The notes under the pieces were generated by a model. It worked only from the letters and a program-made list of their open reading frames with translations. It was not told the DNA's origin and made no database searches. A stretch of DNA of 27,294 nucleotides from the NCBI RefSeq assembly GCF_000003605.2, contig NW_003129881.1:1-27294 (forward strand), written 5' to 3'. This document shows, piece by piece, positions 27,066-27,294 of the stretch; position 1 is the first letter of the stretch, and every line of letters starts with the position of its first letter. This stretch comes from Saccoglossus kowalevskii (Eukaryota > Hemichordata > Enteropneusta > Harrimaniidae). A program made the translations under genes and the position numbers.

Positions 27066-27294
27066 GCTCCGCTGTCGACTTTGTCGAGTGAAGCTTATCA
27101 TATGAGTGATTGTCCGTCGTCGTCCGTGTCAATGTTTTATTTTTTCAACTTCTTCTTGAAAACTACAAGCCGATACTTGGTGTATATGTACCTTGGGGTA
27201 GCTTCTCTTAGTTTGTTCATTTCATGTTGATATCTTCACTTCTCTAATTTTGGTGAATTTTTTTTGTCATTTTTAGTAAAAGTGATATTTTTGA
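27066..27294 (+). repeat. Interspersed repeat cut by window end
   Basis: It begins AGCTCCGCTGTCGACTTTGT, contains GTCCGTCGTCGTCCGTG, and continues through CAACTTCTTCTTGAAAACTA to the end. CGTCGTCCGT followed by a CAACTTCTTCT block is a combination I associate with high-copy dispersed repeats of marine invertebrates. The local CpG content contrasts with the A+T-rich intron. The right end is not visible and the family is not named. Confidence 0.55.

Noticed and set aside
1-27294. tRNA, rRNA, CRISPR arrays or bacterial-type operons
   Set aside because: Read through for tRNA B-box-like GGTTCGA motifs, spaced direct repeats with unique spacers and ribosome binding sites; none convincing, and the spliced genes show animal nuclear DNA.

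Overview
This is a eukaryotic, animal nuclear DNA window: about 65% A+T by eye, small exons with GT-AG introns, many short transposons and minisatellites, and one 908-base assembly gap. Three protein genes are recognised by their exons. No long uninterrupted ORF exists, and there is no bacterial gene layout. Gene content and repeat style suggest a marine invertebrate. A non-vertebrate deuterostome such as a hemichordate, or a lophotrochozoan, are my best guesses; the species is not determined.

Positions 377-13312, minus strand: the 5' part of PDCD11/RRP5, the large S1-domain ribosome-biogenesis factor. Ten coding exons were reconstructed (10391-10519, 7798-7935, 7316-7492, 6179-6340, 3332-3455, 2600-2781, 2047-2157, 1661-1873, 1111-1299, 377-523). 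They join in frame to give the first 524 residues: a basic nuclear-localisation-type N terminus, four complete S1 domains and the start of a fifth. The rest lies beyond position 1. A likely 5' UTR splice pair (13312 to 10535) places the promoter near 13.4 kb. The introns carry nearly all the repeats: 28-, 51- and 24-bp minisatellites, a roughly 295-bp tandem repeat split by a 1.65-kb inverted-repeat transposon, a non-LTR retrotransposon tail, and a hAT-like element.

Positions about 13480-16075, plus strand: ATP5MK (USMG5/DAPIT), subunit k of mitochondrial ATP synthase. It has a UTR exon, two coding exons (14344-14436 and 15750-15860, 67 residues) and a poly(A) signal at 16053. It is divergent from PDCD11 and appears to share a promoter with it, which is also the human arrangement.

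Positions about 16.1-23.5 kb: intergenic, with a purine-rich low-complexity tract, two related MITEs, a 24-bp minisatellite, a perfect 20-bp palindrome and a (TCTAT)16 microsatellite. No convincing gene was found here.

Positions 23919-24186, plus strand: first coding exon of KNDC1 (very-KIND), encoding the N terminus and part of the first KIND domain. From 24187 to the window end is intron, closing with an interspersed repeat cut by the window edge.

No new multi-gene system was found. The strongest biological point is conserved head-to-head PDCD11-ATP5MK microsynteny. The strongest structural point is a transposon nested cleanly inside a tandem repeat.
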